64,000 bases of DNA from Lamellibrachia columna (GCA_963662155.1 OY759269.1:11817074-11881073); one strand, 5' to 3'. Shown: positions 33,899 through 52,491, numbered from the stretch's first letter. Numbers and translations: made by a program. The notes: generated by a model not told the origin, from the sequence alone.

Positions 33899-36800
33899 TC
33901 AGTCTGTTGTATACTCTGTATATTTCTTGCTGGAGCCACACACCTTGTCTACCGGGTACTTGATGGCATTCATCTCTATCTTGTGATGCGCGGCAGTCGG
34001 CAGGTCGATGTGACATTTCTCCGCTAGCCTCACGAGGTAAATGAGGACATCGCTAAGTTCCTGTGCCACATGTTCCCTCTCTGGGTCGGTCCAGCCTACA
34101 GGGGTGATCAGACTCATAAATGCACCATATGTCATAGGTGTATATGTGCATCAACATACAACGTCCTCGCTGCAAGAGGCGTCTGACTACATCAGTACCC
34201 CTGGCATATCTACCTGTTGAAACGTGGAAAATTCAGTTGCTGTGGTAACTAATAATATTGCTCGCTCAGATTTACAGGGCTCGCATATGGGAACTTAACT
34301 TTAATTGGTAGTCGACCCATCGTTGCTGGTCGGATGGGAAATGATGAACATTTCATAGGAATACTCTGTGAAATTTGTGCAACATGTGCATCTATGTTGA
34401 TAGGAATATGTTCTTCAAACTTAAAGAAGGCAGTAGAACCAGAGGACACAAAGCAGCATTAGTTAAGGAGCAGTGTAGGTTGGACATGAGAAAGTACTCT
34501 TTCTCACAGAGGGTGATAAATGAATGGAACAAACTGCCAAATGATTGTGTTAATGCTAGTAGTGTCAATATGTTTAAAAATAGAATTGACAGATATTTGA
34601 TAAGGGTGGGCTACACATAGATGAGAAAATTGTTGGACTCTCGATAAGCCAATGGCTTCCTTGTCCACTTTGCCATCTGGAACTTGTTGTTTGGGATGGC
34701 AATCTTGTTAAATCTTGTTAAATCTAGTACCCAGAAACACACAGACCAAGACAGATAGTGAGACTAAGTACAAATGATTCGGCATAAATCCACACTTTGC
34801 GTGGGATAAACTGACAAATGTATGTTTTAACAGGTCAATCTGCCTTGGCTAGCGAGGATGAAACAACATGGTTATGGACTGCTACGTACATACTTAGACA
34901 TACAGATACTTATAACTACTGATGCACCTGTTGTAAGAAATGAATAACCAGTTTCAAAATGGCAACTTTCTGTGCCTTTAAAAATAAAACAATACTTGTT
35001 ATGATTAATCACAAACACTGTTTGTGATAACTGTGAATACTAAGACCACGAGCCTATACAATTTTTGTTGAGCTCGCAATCAAAAAGTCATTGCATGGCC
35101 CTGTTGTTGATGTATTTGCCAGTACATATCTAGTGAAAGCAATTCAGCTTTCATTATGTGGTAGAATACATCTGTATAATTATCATCTATTTATACATCA
35201 ACTTCGACATAATACCCCATCACCCAGGAATTTCAAATATTTTTCAAATACCATCCCCATGGGCTTGCCTACAAAATTTCAGCCCGATACTTGTGAAACT
35301 GACGGAGGTACAAGGGCACAGTCACAACCAAGTCACAATCTACCTTATTATATACATGGCTCAACACTTAACAAGCATTAATATGCATGAAAATGTTCAT
35401 CAAGTTGGTATATAATATATATTATGCAGTCGTCTTTCGGATCCATAAGGCCTCTTTGATCCATGTTGCATTTCATATAATAATAATAATGAACTTCTAT
35501 GGATCCGAATGGCAACTCCAGTCATGAATCGAGATGAGGGGGGATACAGACTGAGCCACTTACGGGGCGGCCTGCTTGTCAAGACAACTGGCGAGCAGAG
35601 GAAGAATTAGCCGTCCCAGAATTCCTGATGAAGGCTGCCAATGGCAGTCAAAATGTTGAGTAAGAGTTCTGGTTGAAGAAAATTGTAATTCAGAAGTATT
35701 AATATGTTCTGTGCGTTCCTAGTCCAGTTGTTTACTAGTCTTTACATTTCAGTATCATTTTCCCACAAGATAATTATTCCTGCTGCAGTACAGCAATGAT
35801 CAATTCTGGATAATGTCGCACCCCTTGCGGATAATATTAGTACTAACGCACGTGTGGCGCCACCTAGTGGATTACGTTAAAGCTACCATAAATTACATCA
35901 ACGGGTGGAGAAGGGAAATATTGCTAACCTGGCAGACCATCTTTTACTTCACCTCGCCACTGGCTGCAACAGAGGTCAACATACATCATATATTACCTTT
36001 TAAAGCCTTTTAAAGCGATACTGGTGACAAATTCAGACACATAAAATAAAAGCTACAACTATTAACACCAACAAAACAAATATGCATCTTTGCAACTCAA
36101 AACCCTGAATGTAATGACTTTAAAAGTTATATATTTGTTGTGCCATACTTATTAACAACTTCGTTATCATTTCATAGTAAGCATTGAATAAGAATATCAA
36201 AATAATTACCATGATGTTTCTGACATTTACTCAGCTTTTAATCAGCACAGCTTTAATGCGAAACAAAAGTAATGGGTTTCGGCCTACGCACCTATAAGAG
36301 TTACTAAAACATAACCATTTGTAACTACAATTAAGAATATCACGCCACTGGCTTACTAGGAAAACTTTGTTGAAAACACATTTTAATTTCATGAGCGGCA
36401 CCATACTGTTAGATAACACGTCACGAGTGCGATATTCTGGCAATATTCACTTGCCAAATAAAAATATATTCGTATACACCTATTCTTGCCAATAGGATAT
36501 GGCCATACTATTTGCATCGAAATTCAACTTTTGTAACATATTTTGGCCTTTGTTTACTAAACTAGTCCTCTTTCTGGCAAAATGTGTTTGCTTGAGATTT
36601 TGCATTGGTTCTGTGTATGCCGGCCTCCCTTAATACGTCACTTTAGTCTAGGTCACACAGTTTTTATAGGCATGGGGCAATTAACTTGAAACGTTATTTA
36701 ATTAAATTACAATTAACTCCAATTAAATTAACTTGAGACATTTTCTGGTCAATTAAATTAAACAAATTAAACAAATTCTTCAACTGAATTAAATGAACAG

Positions 36801-39800
36801 TTATGTTTAATTCAATTAACAATTAAATCAGTTTGCTCATTTAAAACAGTTCTAAAATCACAAGATTTGTAACAGAAATGTGTTTGGTAACTTTGTTTGA
36901 GAGATTTACTCTACAATATTTACATGCCAAGACATTTTTTCATGGGACAAAACTTTTTTTAATTATTTTATCTGAAAAGATTTTAAAGTTGTGGCTGAAG
37001 ATTTGCAGGGTCTGGGGTTTCAACCACCAAATTAACACAACCGGACAACAACATAATTTATATGCACCAAGTTGTTATTTATGCATTATTTTATACCAAA
37101 TCATTAGGTTTCCCCATTACACACTAGCATTTAAATATATATATATATATATATATACACTATGTTTTATGCATTACTAGAACTGGCATGCTTTTGATTT
37201 ATAAAGATCCCAAATTGAAGCTATATTACCTTTCTCCAAATCTCCCCATTAACAGTTATATGTACACACGAATATGTCATATGTCCACTTGCAAGTTGCC
37301 AGCCCCACATGTTTACTTTAAATAGATTTGCTGAAGCAACAATTAGTCCTCAATTTATCATCCTAACAGAGGAAATTCTATTATCTAGGTCTTCCCTCCA
37401 ATTCACAGGTTCCTGAATGACTCCCCACCCCAGTTGGTCCCTCCCATTCACACATGCCTGAACCTTATCTCTCAGCTGAGAGTTAAATGGGAATTTGTCA
37501 ATTAAATTAAATTAACCCCCCTTGTAGCAAAAGATAATTAATTTAAATTAGCCTTAATGGAAAAGTTAAGTAATTAAGTTAAATTAACTTGCATTAATTA
37601 AATTATCAATTAAATTAACCCATGCCTGCTGCACATGCGCTTATAGGTCGCGCTGGTTAACATGTCAGCCCTCAGTCATTCGGAGAAATGACTGGATTCT
37701 CCAACTTTTAGATCACATTGAGTAAACCAGTGGATATTCTTGAGTTTAGTTACATGTGGTTAGTTTTTATCATCTCATTTAGGTACACAGCCACCAAACC
37801 ATGACTTGTGTTTCGCTTTATATATGCAGGTTTAATTACAGTACAGCTGTTGCATATACCATTAGTCATATGAATTAGCACATTTGCTCAGCAGAAAATA
37901 CCAGCGAAAGAACAACTTATCTAATAATGGCACATCTTGTGACAGACTGCACTCACAAAAGTTCTGCTAGTTCACCGACTTCACCAACTAAAGCCAGTAG
38001 AAGATTCCGTGGCTGGTGAAACTTGCCCCAGTTACGTTCCTTGGAGAACGCATTCTGCATCTGGCGACTGGAATGAAAAGCAATGTAAATTATAAGAAGG
38101 AATGAGATGAGAAGGGTTAATTCTCACAGGTTGCTGAGGATACACAGGCAGCTACATGCTACAAACACATCACACATCAACAGCAACTACATGCTACAAA
38201 CACATCACACACCAACAGCATTGCCGAGGACACACAAGCAGCTACTTGCTACAAACACATCAAACACCAACAGCATTGCCGAGGACACACAAGCAGCTAC
38301 TTGCTACAAACACATCACACACCAACAGCATTGCCGAGGACACACAAGCAGCTACTTGCTACAAACACATCACACACCAACAGCATTGCCGAGGACACAC
38401 AAGCAGCTACTTGCTACAAACACATCACACACCAACAGCATTGCCGAGGACACACAAGCAGCTACTTGCTACAAACACATCAAACACCAACAGCATTGCC
38501 GAGGACACACAAGCAGCTACATGCTACAAACACATCACACACCAATAGCATTGCTGAGGTCTATTGATATCTTATCGGATGTGACAAAATGTGGCTTGTA
38601 TGTACCAGGTACATTCAGTTAATTTTGTTTTTGCATAGACTTGCTCATATAATGTAACATATGATTTGTTTCCCATCACACAGTAGCTAAAGCAACCAGA
38701 TGTTGCCTTGATACACAAGGGATCATATAAGCTATTATAGTGTCAACCGCTAATATTATTACTATTATTAATAGACAAAAATATTACATTAAGTTTCATA
38801 CAACAGAAAATTGCCATATATGGTGAGCCTTATTTTACTGCTGATAAAAGACAAGCAATTCCTAGTTAATCGCAAATTTCTCAAGATTTGCTTTGAGTCA
38901 AGTAAATAAAATATAGCTTTTTCTGTTTAATACATTCACATTTTATACAAACATATGCTTAGATTGCAATAATTTCGTTAGTACACCAAACAATTGTCTA
39001 ACCGATACATTAGCCATACGTCGGTTCAGAAACTAATTTCTAGGAAGCCAATATTCTCTTAAATGGGACCTTCTTTGGAACCATCATTCGTCTACCATGA
39101 ACCATCATTCGTCTACCATGAACAAGCAGGCAATAATAATGACATAATATATAGTGACTGTCAAAGTTGGCCCAAAGACACCTTTCACATGCAACTTACT
39201 GGTGCTGCAAACCACGGCATAGACCCGGCCAATCAAAATATTTTTTTCCGACAACACACGTCAGTAATGACATATTATTTTTTTACATTATGAATGTATT
39301 TAATTAAAAAATGGTCAGGAATACATGTAAAGTGCTATGCCAAACTATCGTACTCGTAACTAATTGTGTTTCAGAATTGGAGAGAGTTGAAGTTTACACT
39401 TTTGTTTACTCCCCCTAGTGGTTATACTCTTCTTCTTCCGTGTAGCAGCCACGATCATTTTGCTGATCATTCTGCTGCTTTTGGGGTGTGTATTCCATTG
39501 GTGGTTAGAGAGAATAAAAAAGGGGGGCCCACAAATTTGCTTGTCCCCTGATGCTGTAGTGGTCGAGTTTGTGAGTAAGCAGGCTGTGGTTCACCTTATC
39601 AAATGCCTTGGCGAAATCCATGAGGATGATATTTGTCTGGAGACCTTTTTCAGTGCTGTCTGTGAGTTCTTCACCGAGTTCTAGTAGTTGCGTTTCGCAT
39701 GACCTACCCTTTCTGAAGCCATGCTGTAGTGGGCTGAGAATGTTGTTCTTATCCAGGTGATCCATCATATGGCTGACCAGAATGTGCTCAAAGATTTTAC

Positions 39801-41344
39801 ATGGAACACTGAGGAGGGATACGGGTACTTTCGAGTGCCAAATAAACGTATTATCCAAATAACAGTACAGGGTGGAAAATCGATCAAATTTAATAATAGT
39901 ATGGTGCTGAATAACAGTATAGGGTGGCAAATTGTTCAAAACAAATAATAGCATAGTGCAAAAAAGGCAATAGTATATTTGTCTCTTTTTAGCGCTGAAG
40001 ATATCTTTCACCATGTTTACTTGACGTAAAGACAAGGCGTCCCTAGAAACTATGTGGATCACAGTGTATTTCGGTTATTTTTCTGCCGAATATGCATAAA
40101 CTTTGTGCGTGTTTGCGTCGCTGCAGATATAGTAGCCGCGTTTTATATCTGAGAAAAACCGGGGAATTGTGCGTTCTTAAATGGACATTAAAATTTTATT
40201 TAATTGAATACCCAAGGCCAAGCCCGTTTCAGGGGAACCGCTACCAGTCGGTTGCGACTGGTTTGAGGCGCTGCGCACGGCAGCCATTTATGGTCGGTTT
40301 ACGCGGTGATAATGAAGTTTTAACTAATAATATACCATACTGAGCTCCTGAGAACTAAGGATTCTGACCGATTCATCTAATCATGAAAATCTAATGGTCT
40401 AACGCTTCGGGATCAAAATCTAGGATGCAGCTCCAGTTTGGAGCAAGTGATTTTAGCGCGAGCGGGAGGGAGTGAGAGCGACTGTCCTAAAAAACATATC
40501 CTGCATAATTTGCCACGATTATCGGAAAATGTAGGCCAGCACAAATATTTAAATCTAATAATAGTGTAGTGCCAAATAAGGTACGTATAGTCTACAGGGT
40601 GGCATTTTTCATCAAATAAATATGCGTATAGGGACGTTTATTTTGCACTCAAGAGTAGTTGGTTGGTTCATACTGCTCTCCTTGAAGATCGGGATCACAT
40701 GGGCCACCCTCCAGACCTCAGGTACTACACGGACCCGGTCAATCAATCAATTGTGAACTTATGTAATTAAATAAAAGGTCATGAATACAATACCATGCCT
40801 TGCCCTTAGCTATGCCAAACGGTGGCGGTGCATTCATGCCAAACTATCGTAGTTTCAGAATCGGAGTTGAATTTACACTTTTGTTTACTCCTCGTAGACT
40901 AGCGAGTAGTGGTTATACTCCCCCTACTGTTTAGTCCCCCTACGATTACGGTCCATGACTATGTCTACCATTAGAGTCTATGTCTATGACTATGTCTACC
41001 ATTAGAGTCTATGTCTATGACTATGTCTATGTGTGAGTATGTGACAGTATGTCTACGCGTACGGCTACGGTGTCTATACGTCTACGACTACGAGTATGAC
41101 GTTCCTCGCACTTGTCAACTTACATTTGTTCTAAAGTTGGTTCCTGACTAAATGTGAAGGGAGTATCATCTTTCGGGGCCACTGTGTTATCGCTCCACAT
41201 TTCTGTGCAATTAATATCATCACCATTTGTAGCTGACATCGTGTTAGAAAATTTACGTTCAGTACTGAGCTGAAAATTTCTCGAGCAATCCGTCGGTTTT
41301 ACCGCGAGCAGACGACAATAACTAAGCTGCAGGTAGTCGTCCAT
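33899..41344 (-). CDS. DCTPP1: dCTP pyrophosphatase 1 (all-alpha NTP pyrophosphatase)
   Basis: Hydrolyses dCTP and modified dCTPs to dCMP plus pyrophosphate, cleaning the nucleotide pool. Exons in transcript order: 41124-41344, 37957-38067, 35929-35963, 33899-34095 (stop TGA). Phases and GT/AG ends agree. Landmarks match vertebrate DCTPP1: FTFSQEPTLEQI, then ERNWGKFHQPRNLLLALVGE, and the metal-binding E-x2-E (GEVGELAEL) with E-x2-D (AQELSDVLIYL), all four acidic residues present; C-terminal IDLPTAAHHKIEMNAIKYPV and KYTE. From ATG 41344 the product is 187 residues, with a 35-residue extension; the internal ATG at 41239 (MSATNGDD) gives 152 residues and resembles the human start MSVAGG better, so it is the likelier start. 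Intron 1 holds a retrotransposon/MITE nest; intron 3 holds another relic. Confidence 0.92.
34420..34740 (+). pseudogene. CR1/L2-like retrotransposon 3' end relic (copy B)
   Basis: The frame 34375-34620 encodes TRGHKAALVKEQCRLDMRKY and SFSQRVINEWNKLPND with MFKNRID, paralogous to copy A at 11860-12190. It ends in GGGATGGCAATCTTGTTAAA with the TCTTGTTAAA repeated, a short tandem 3' tail as CR1-type elements have. It lies in DCTPP1 intron 3, antisense to the gene. Confidence 0.78.
35425..35690. mobile_element. repeat related to the 5160-5345 inverted-repeat family
   Basis: Shares GAGCRGAGGAAGAAYTA, CCCAGAAT and TTCCTGATGAAGGC...CAAAATGTTG with the copy in TPC1. CTGATGA followed by a short GC stem recalls a hammerhead core, but the GAAA half is not conserved. 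Confidence 0.4.
36668..37628. mobile_element. GGCATGGGG-ended MITE (copy 2, longer)
   Basis: Starts AGGCATGGGGCAATTAACTT and ends TTAACCCATGCCTG; the interior is AATTAA-rich at both ends, with an unrelated centre that includes a (TA)n tract at 37136-37156. Same family as 1780-2265. Confidence 0.6.
38150..38560. repeat. 55-bp minisatellite in DCTPP1 intron 1
   Basis: Unit ATTGCCGAGGACACACAAGC + AGCTACTTGCTACAAACACA + TCACACACCAACAGC; about 7 copies, starting some 85 bp upstream (transcript sense) of exon 2. Confidence 0.92.
39222..39428. repeat. left copy of a direct repeat flanking the retrotransposon nest
   Basis: GACCCGG(C/T)CAATCAA ... ATGCCAAACTATCGTA ... TACACTTTTGTTTACTCC ... TAGTGGTTATACTC occurs here and again at 40732-40920 in the same orientation, with indels. 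Confidence 0.65.
39530..39825 (-). pseudogene. non-LTR reverse transcriptase relic, C-terminal piece
   Basis: Minus-strand frame encodes PVSLLSVPCKIFEHILVSHM, then LSPLQHGFRKGRSCETQLLE and LMDFAKAFDKVNHSLLTHKL: fingers and palm motifs of CR1/L2-type reverse transcriptases, including the first catalytic Asp in the F-A-K-A-F-D block. Truncated before the YADD box. Confidence 0.82.
39828..40655. mobile_element. TA-flanked MITE (copy 1) inserted in the reverse transcriptase relic
   Basis: Ends CTTTCGAGTGCCAAATAA and TTATTTTGCACTCAAGAG, flanked by TA on both sides (39826-39827, 40656-40657). Subterminal repeats of AATAGTATAGTGCC/AACAGTATAGGGTGG. 828 bp. The reading frame of the relic resumes on the far side, so it is a later insertion. 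Confidence 0.8.
40658..40765 (-). pseudogene. non-LTR reverse transcriptase relic, upstream piece
   Basis: Minus strand encodes VPEVWRVAHVIPIFKE, the block that directly precedes the Y-R-P-V-S-L block in CR1/L2-type enzymes. The next block is on the other side of the MITE at 39825. Confidence 0.75.
40732..40920. repeat. right copy of the direct repeat flanking the nest
   Basis: Pairs with 39222-39428. Could be an ancient duplication or the long terminal direct repeats of an unrecognised element. Confidence 0.6.
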
Positions 41345-41712
41345 CAGGTGAAAATACGTACGATGCTAGAATTGGACGCACTCATGTGTCGCCGAGTTGT
41401 ACATGCATGCTAACAATTGTGGAACTCAATATAACGTGCGTGTGTGTGGGTGGGTGCATGTATGTTGGGCGGCTGAATATAATAAAGGAGCAAGCTAGAA
41501 TGGCATACACGATTTATCCGGCGTTGCTCCTGAAGAAGAGGCAGCCATATGCATGTGGTCTTTTCTAGTTGAAGTAATATGTATTAAGCACTAGCTGTTT
41601 TATTATTGTATGGTCTGTGTATGGCTATCTACAATACATTCGAAAGCACATAATCATTTTGAGTTATGCATTTCTTCACTGTTTTCGTCGGACTGCACAA
41701 TTGTTATGTTCT

Positions 41713-47656
<5,944 letters not shown>

Positions 47657-47863
47657 ACCCCTGCACTATGCTGCAGATGTCACTGAACATTCTACATGTC
47701 GCAGACGTCTGTGTAGCTTCTCAGTAGGCGTGTTGACTTGGAACCAGCAGATTTCTGGCATCCTTGGCATACTTATATTGGTTGGATTTGTGTCAGATTG
47801 GAACCCAATGTAGTTTGGGTTTCATATTGATTGAAACCGAAATTAAGGATTCTAGGGGGTGGT

Positions 47864-47869
47864 ATTAAA
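47864..47869 (+). terminator. candidate poly(A) signal of NDUFS8
   Basis: ATTAAA about 210 bp after the stop codon; no nearer AATAAA was noticed. Confidence 0.3.
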
Positions 47870-48209
47870 GTGTAATGATATAAAACGTGGATCATTGTTG
47901 TATTTTCTTATTTGTTTGCCAAAGTGATAATGATATTTAACGATATCATTGTTTGTAATTGTAAAGTAATCTTGGGCAGATCCAGGCCCTGAAAAGTGGG
48001 ATGCCCAGTTCCCAACAAGACACCAGGGATAGCATTTGTAGTTATCAAAATTTTCACAGGGACAGCACTTTCTGGACTGCAAAGTGGAAGGTAAATGCAA
48101 AATGTACATACATGAAGAAATGGAAATAATTTCAATGAGACAAAATATACTTCACAAATGCATTACAAAGGAATTAGTATGTCCAAAGAAATTAAGATGC
48201 ACTATATGA

Positions 48210-48310
48210 CAGCGATGCAATAGTTATAATTCAAATCAATATTTTGGGTGGGGGCTCGAATATTTGCTAGAATCCAGGCGCGAATTTAGCTTTGGTAGTC
48301 GGCCCTGCTC
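48210..48310. repeat. dispersed repeat, copy 1
   Basis: ATAATTCAA(A/G)TCAATATTTTGGG(T/C)GGGGGCTCGAATAT...GGCTTTGGTAGTCGGC occurs here and at 49655-49747. Confidence 0.6.
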
Positions 48311-48467
48311 CATCCGTGCAAAGTGACCTACCTACATCATCCGCCTTCTTACTTTTCCCATTAGGTGAAGTGCATCCCAATCTCATCCCTCGGGTTATCC
48401 ATCCGCCTCTGTAATTATCCGCACCCAGTTGTCCTCGCAAGCTTAAAGGTTCTGTTGTTGCTCTGTC

Positions 48468-49020
48468 AGTGCCACACAGGCACCTGGATGTTACATAGCT
48501 CTGTCAGTGCCACCGTCTCAAGGCCACACAGGCACGTCAACGTTACACAGCTCTGTCAGTGCCACCGTCTCAAGGCCACACAGGCACCTGGATGTTACAT
48601 AGCTCTGTCAGTGCCACCGTCTCAAGGCCACACAGGCACGTCGACGTCACACAGCTCTGTCAGTGCCACCGTCTCAAGGCCACACAGGCACCTGGATGTT
48701 TCATAGCTCTGTCAGTGCCACCGTCTCAAGGCCACACAGGCACGTCGGCGTTACACAGCTCTGTCAGTGCCACCGTCTCAAGGCCGCACAGGCACCTGGA
48801 TGTTACATAGCTCTGTCAGTGCCACCGTCTCAAGGCCACATAGGCACCTGGATGTTACACAGCTCTGTCAGTGCCACCGTCTCAAGGCCACACAGGCACC
48901 TGGATGTTACACAGCTCTGTCAGTGCCACTGTCTCAAGGCCACACAGGCATGTCGGCGTTACACAGCTCTGTCAGTGCCACCGTCTCAAGGCCACACAGG
49001 CATGTCGGCGTTACACAGTT
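48468..49020. repeat. 52-bp minisatellite with alternating 104-bp dimers
   Basis: Unit AGCTCTGTCAGTGCCACCGT + CTCAAGGCCACACAGGCAC + CTGGATGTTACAT or GTCGGCGTTACAC. The two endings alternate, so the homogenised unit is 104 bp. About 10.5 monomers. Confidence 0.93.
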
Positions 49021-49119
49021 CTGAAAACAGAAGTTACTCATAAATGTATTATTTTGAGATATCTATGCTGGCATGCGGTTGTGTAGTTGTAGTATGTAAT
49101 ACCAAAACATTAATGACTA

Positions 49120-49540
49120 TTGACAACACCAATTAAATATTTTGTCCGTCTTGCCCCACCCCTGTGGGGAAAATGCCCCCTCTTAAAGCCCCCCCCAGGA
49201 GCGTGCGTCTTCCGCCATAACAGTAACAGTCTCCATTGTATGAAATAGGAATACTGAGATGAAACAAATTATTGCTGAATGTAAAAAAATACATTGTGTG
49301 TTATTTTATCCAGACAGGCATAAGACTTGCTGTTTGGGCAGACAAAACAACGCACAACTGAAATTATTCCCACCCCTCCCGATGTGTACAGTTCACGAAG
49401 GGCTCGCCACATATGACACACGACCATGCTTCCTCTTCGTTGCTGGTGCTGACGCGTCTTCTCTTGCTTCTTCATTGCATCTTTGGTTCCGTTCTGTCCG
49501 TCGTCTTTCCCTTTAATTTCCCGTTTGCTGAATCACGATC
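49120..49540. repeat. dispersed repeat shared with 51110-51390
   Basis: CATAACAGTAACRGTCT...GAAACAAA(T/C)TATT...TTATTTTATCCAGA...GCTGTTTGGGCAGA...CCTCCCGAT...TACAGTTCACGAAGGGCTCG occurs in both, same orientation. Confidence 0.65.
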
Positions 49541-49785
49541 AACGAGTTCAACTTGTATGTGATACATTCCAGTTTATTATGAAACAATAAGAAGTTAAAT
49601 GGATGTAGTGTTCACGATGTGGTACCTTTAAAACCATATGACAATGATACAATGGTAATAATTCAAGTCAATATTTTGGGCGGGGGCTCGAATATACCCC
49701 CAATATTTCATAGAATCCAAATGCGGATTTGGCTTTGGTAGTCGGCGTTACACAGCTCTTGGACCTTCCCCTTCCAATTGGCTTA

Positions 49786-51085
49786 CCGAATTCGTCCTAA
49801 TAAGCGTACAGTACGCTTTAAAAAATAAAACACGAAACAATTTCATGAAATGTGTTCTAATAAGCGTACACCTAAGTTTGTAAATCAAAATGATGTAGAC
49901 GACTCGTTCGGATGACATGTGGTCCTGGGTGCGCAGCTGGATAATGCCACTCGTCAACGACGTAGAACCGATGATAGTCCAGTAGCCAAAGGGGATTTTT
50001 TACATAACCCCTTTTTGTCTGATATAGGTTTTTTTCTTTGTTGATTATTCATCTCTAGCCAAAAATAATCTTTTTATCATATCTTCGTAACCAGACAAGA
50101 TACTGACATGATTAAAATGTTATTTTATATGTTTCCAGACATGAGGAAAAGTCGGCAACCATTTGTAGCATACTTATGGTCGCCATCTTGTTTTCTTTAC
50201 ATTTTTTCATATCAATTATGGTGAAATCGAATTCCTCATGTCTGGAAACATATAAAATAACATTTTAATCATGTCTGTATCTTGTCTGGTTGCGAAGATA
50301 TGATAAAAAGTTTATTTGGGCGGCCATTTTTTTTTTTTTTTTAAATGCTCAAGGGTGAGAACTTCACACCCCCTTGGATGTCATTATATACATGCTAGAG
50401 ATGAATAATCAGCAAAGAAAAAAACTATATCAGGCAAAAAGGGGTTACCCCCCTCGGCTGCTGGGCTATGACTGAAGGAACCACATTGACTTTTATTGTC
50501 ATTGACATTGGTCCTAAGTCGACAACGTCATTCACGTGTTCTAGTCGAAAGAACCATCCAAAGCAACGACATGCCAATATCTTCACAATAATGTAAGTCG
50601 GCAGGAAATATCGTAACATTTCGCCGTCAACTAAAAACCCACCTATTTAAACTCGCTTATAGCCCGTAGCTCCTCAGCGAACTGATCCCACTGTTTACGA
50701 CTGGAATTGTTAAACCAACAAAACTAGAACTGTCCAACCCTTTTGCTTTAGTGCGCTGCTGAGCTTGGGTTTCATGAAGATTTTAGCTCAACAGAAGTTT
50801 GTATTATATTGTATTGTATTGTATTGTATAGATCTACGTTGGAAGTCGGCGATCCTCATTCACTTTCCTCATTTTGTGCGATGTCATGGCCACAGCTGAT
50901 GCTGTCAGTTGGGCGGATATCCAGCGATCAACCGCCAGTTGTAGAACGGTAAAATGCCGCGTTGCCACAGAATTGAGCGACGCACGAAATTGGGACACGC
51001 AACTATGCAACCTAGATTCGCAACATATCGTAAAAATGGGGGTGTACGCTTATTAGTGCATGTACGCTTATTAAGGCGAATACGG
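49786..51085. mobile_element. 1.3-kb TIR element with TA flanks and an internal foldback
   Basis: Ends CCGAATTCGTCCTAATAAGC and GCTTATTAAGGCGAATACGG, flanked by TA (49784-49785, 51086-51087). The terminus also occurs alone at 1091-1113. TA target and TIR pattern suit Tc1/mariner/pogo-type elements. The frame 50874-51056 has no recognised domain. Confidence 0.6.
50007..50447. repeat. large foldback inverted repeat
   Basis: Inner arms 50064-50155 and 50232-50312 (TCATGTCTGGAAACATATAA type) are near-perfect complements; outer arms 50007-50063 and 50393-50447 (AACCCCTTTTTGYCTGATAT) extend it. The right arm carries about 75 extra bases. Nested in the 1.3-kb element. Confidence 0.85.
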
Positions 51086-51109
51086 TATATATTTCTGTCC
51101 GTAATAACT

Positions 51110-51390
51110 CCTTATACCTTCCTCCCCATAACAGTAACGGTCTTTCTCCACTGTATGAAATACGAAAACTGAAATGAAACAAACTATTTCTAACTGTAAA
51201 AAAGCAATGTGTTTTATTTTATCCAGAGAGTCATCAAACACGCATCATATAATTACTCTCGGACTCGCTGTTTGGGCAGAAAAACCGCGCTCCTGGCGTG
51301 TAATCATTGTACAACTGAAATTGTACCCACACCTCCCGATATCTACAGTTCACGAAGGGCTCGACGCATATGGCGATATGATGTAGATAT
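51110..51390. repeat. dispersed repeat, second copy
   Basis: Pairs with 49120-49540 and has small indels. Confidence 0.6.
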
Positions 51391-52480
51391 ATGTTAATTC
51401 CCGCACGTATAATGATTAGTGCCTTCATTTTGTAAAAAATAAAAGGAACCTTGTGCACTAAGATGAATATAAAACAGGTTGCACAGTGTTAAAAGGATGT
51501 GTTTGTTTCAGCACAACCATGAAAATATACAATTTTACATCAGCTATGCAGACAAACTGCAAATGCAGATTGTTTTCTTAACTCTCTATTTCATCTGTAT
51601 GTGCTTTTGGGCAGAATAGGCATTAAACAGAATAAGCACTAAGCAGAATAGGCACTAAGCAGCAGCATTGTATGCACCCACGTGGGTATTATTAATACTA
51701 CAATAACCCATTTTATACACACATTTTATTCATAATTACAGAACAAGCAATACTCGTGCAGGTCAGGATTTACCCAATGTTCACACATCCTGTTGACAGT
51801 TGCCCACAGGCGGCACAATGAATGCCTTGTCTTTAACATCAACACAAACCTTGTGTTAAAATAGCTACCTTATATGTGTTGGAACTATATGTCGAGTGAC
51901 TATGCGGTGCATATTTATTTGTTTCGTGCACAAGTACATTTCCACTGTAAGTGCCGTATGATCTGTGCTCCATGTCCGCTTAATCCTACTAAAGTATTTC
52001 TGTTTTGAGCTGTCCTTGATTGTGCAATGATAGAAACACGAATGTCCGCCAGCGTGCATGATATATAACAATAGTATGCTTCGAAAGCAGTAAGGGGCTT
52101 TCGTTAACAATGAGAGTCAGATCAAATAAATAATTTCGATCCGAGCACATTTTATGCAGCCTCTATATTATAATACGACTTCGTGTGGGAGAACACTTCA
52201 AAATATCGATTGTTTTGTGGTATAATACTATAATATTATAAAGACTTGTCAATACATCTGATTGACAATAACTTCAATACACATTTTAATAGAACTGATA
52301 AATACTATAACAATAGATAGCGCATAGGATATTCCAGTGTCTGTATAAGCTAAGATAGATGTATCCTTTTCCTTACCGCTAAATAGAAATAAGACATTTG
52401 GTAATATAAACCGTTTCCCATCTACCACCAGTACCAACCTACATTGTCGTACACTCATGACATTTCAATGGTGATGTTTT
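51391..52480. other. intergenic, nothing recognised
   Basis: AT-rich; a short AGCAGAATAGGCACTAA repeat at 51605-51662. No exon, RNA gene or element end identified. Confidence 0.4.
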
Positions 52481-52485
52481 CCCAT

Positions 52486-52491
52486 TTTATT
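52486..52491 (-). terminator. candidate poly(A) signal of the SLC22 gene
   Basis: AATAAA on the minus strand about 106 bp after the stop codon. Confidence 0.4.

Noticed and set aside
38107..38622. 171-codon HTNSIAEDTQAATCYK repeat frame
   Set aside because: Read from a 55-bp intronic minisatellite; frame continuity is by chance over few stop-free units.
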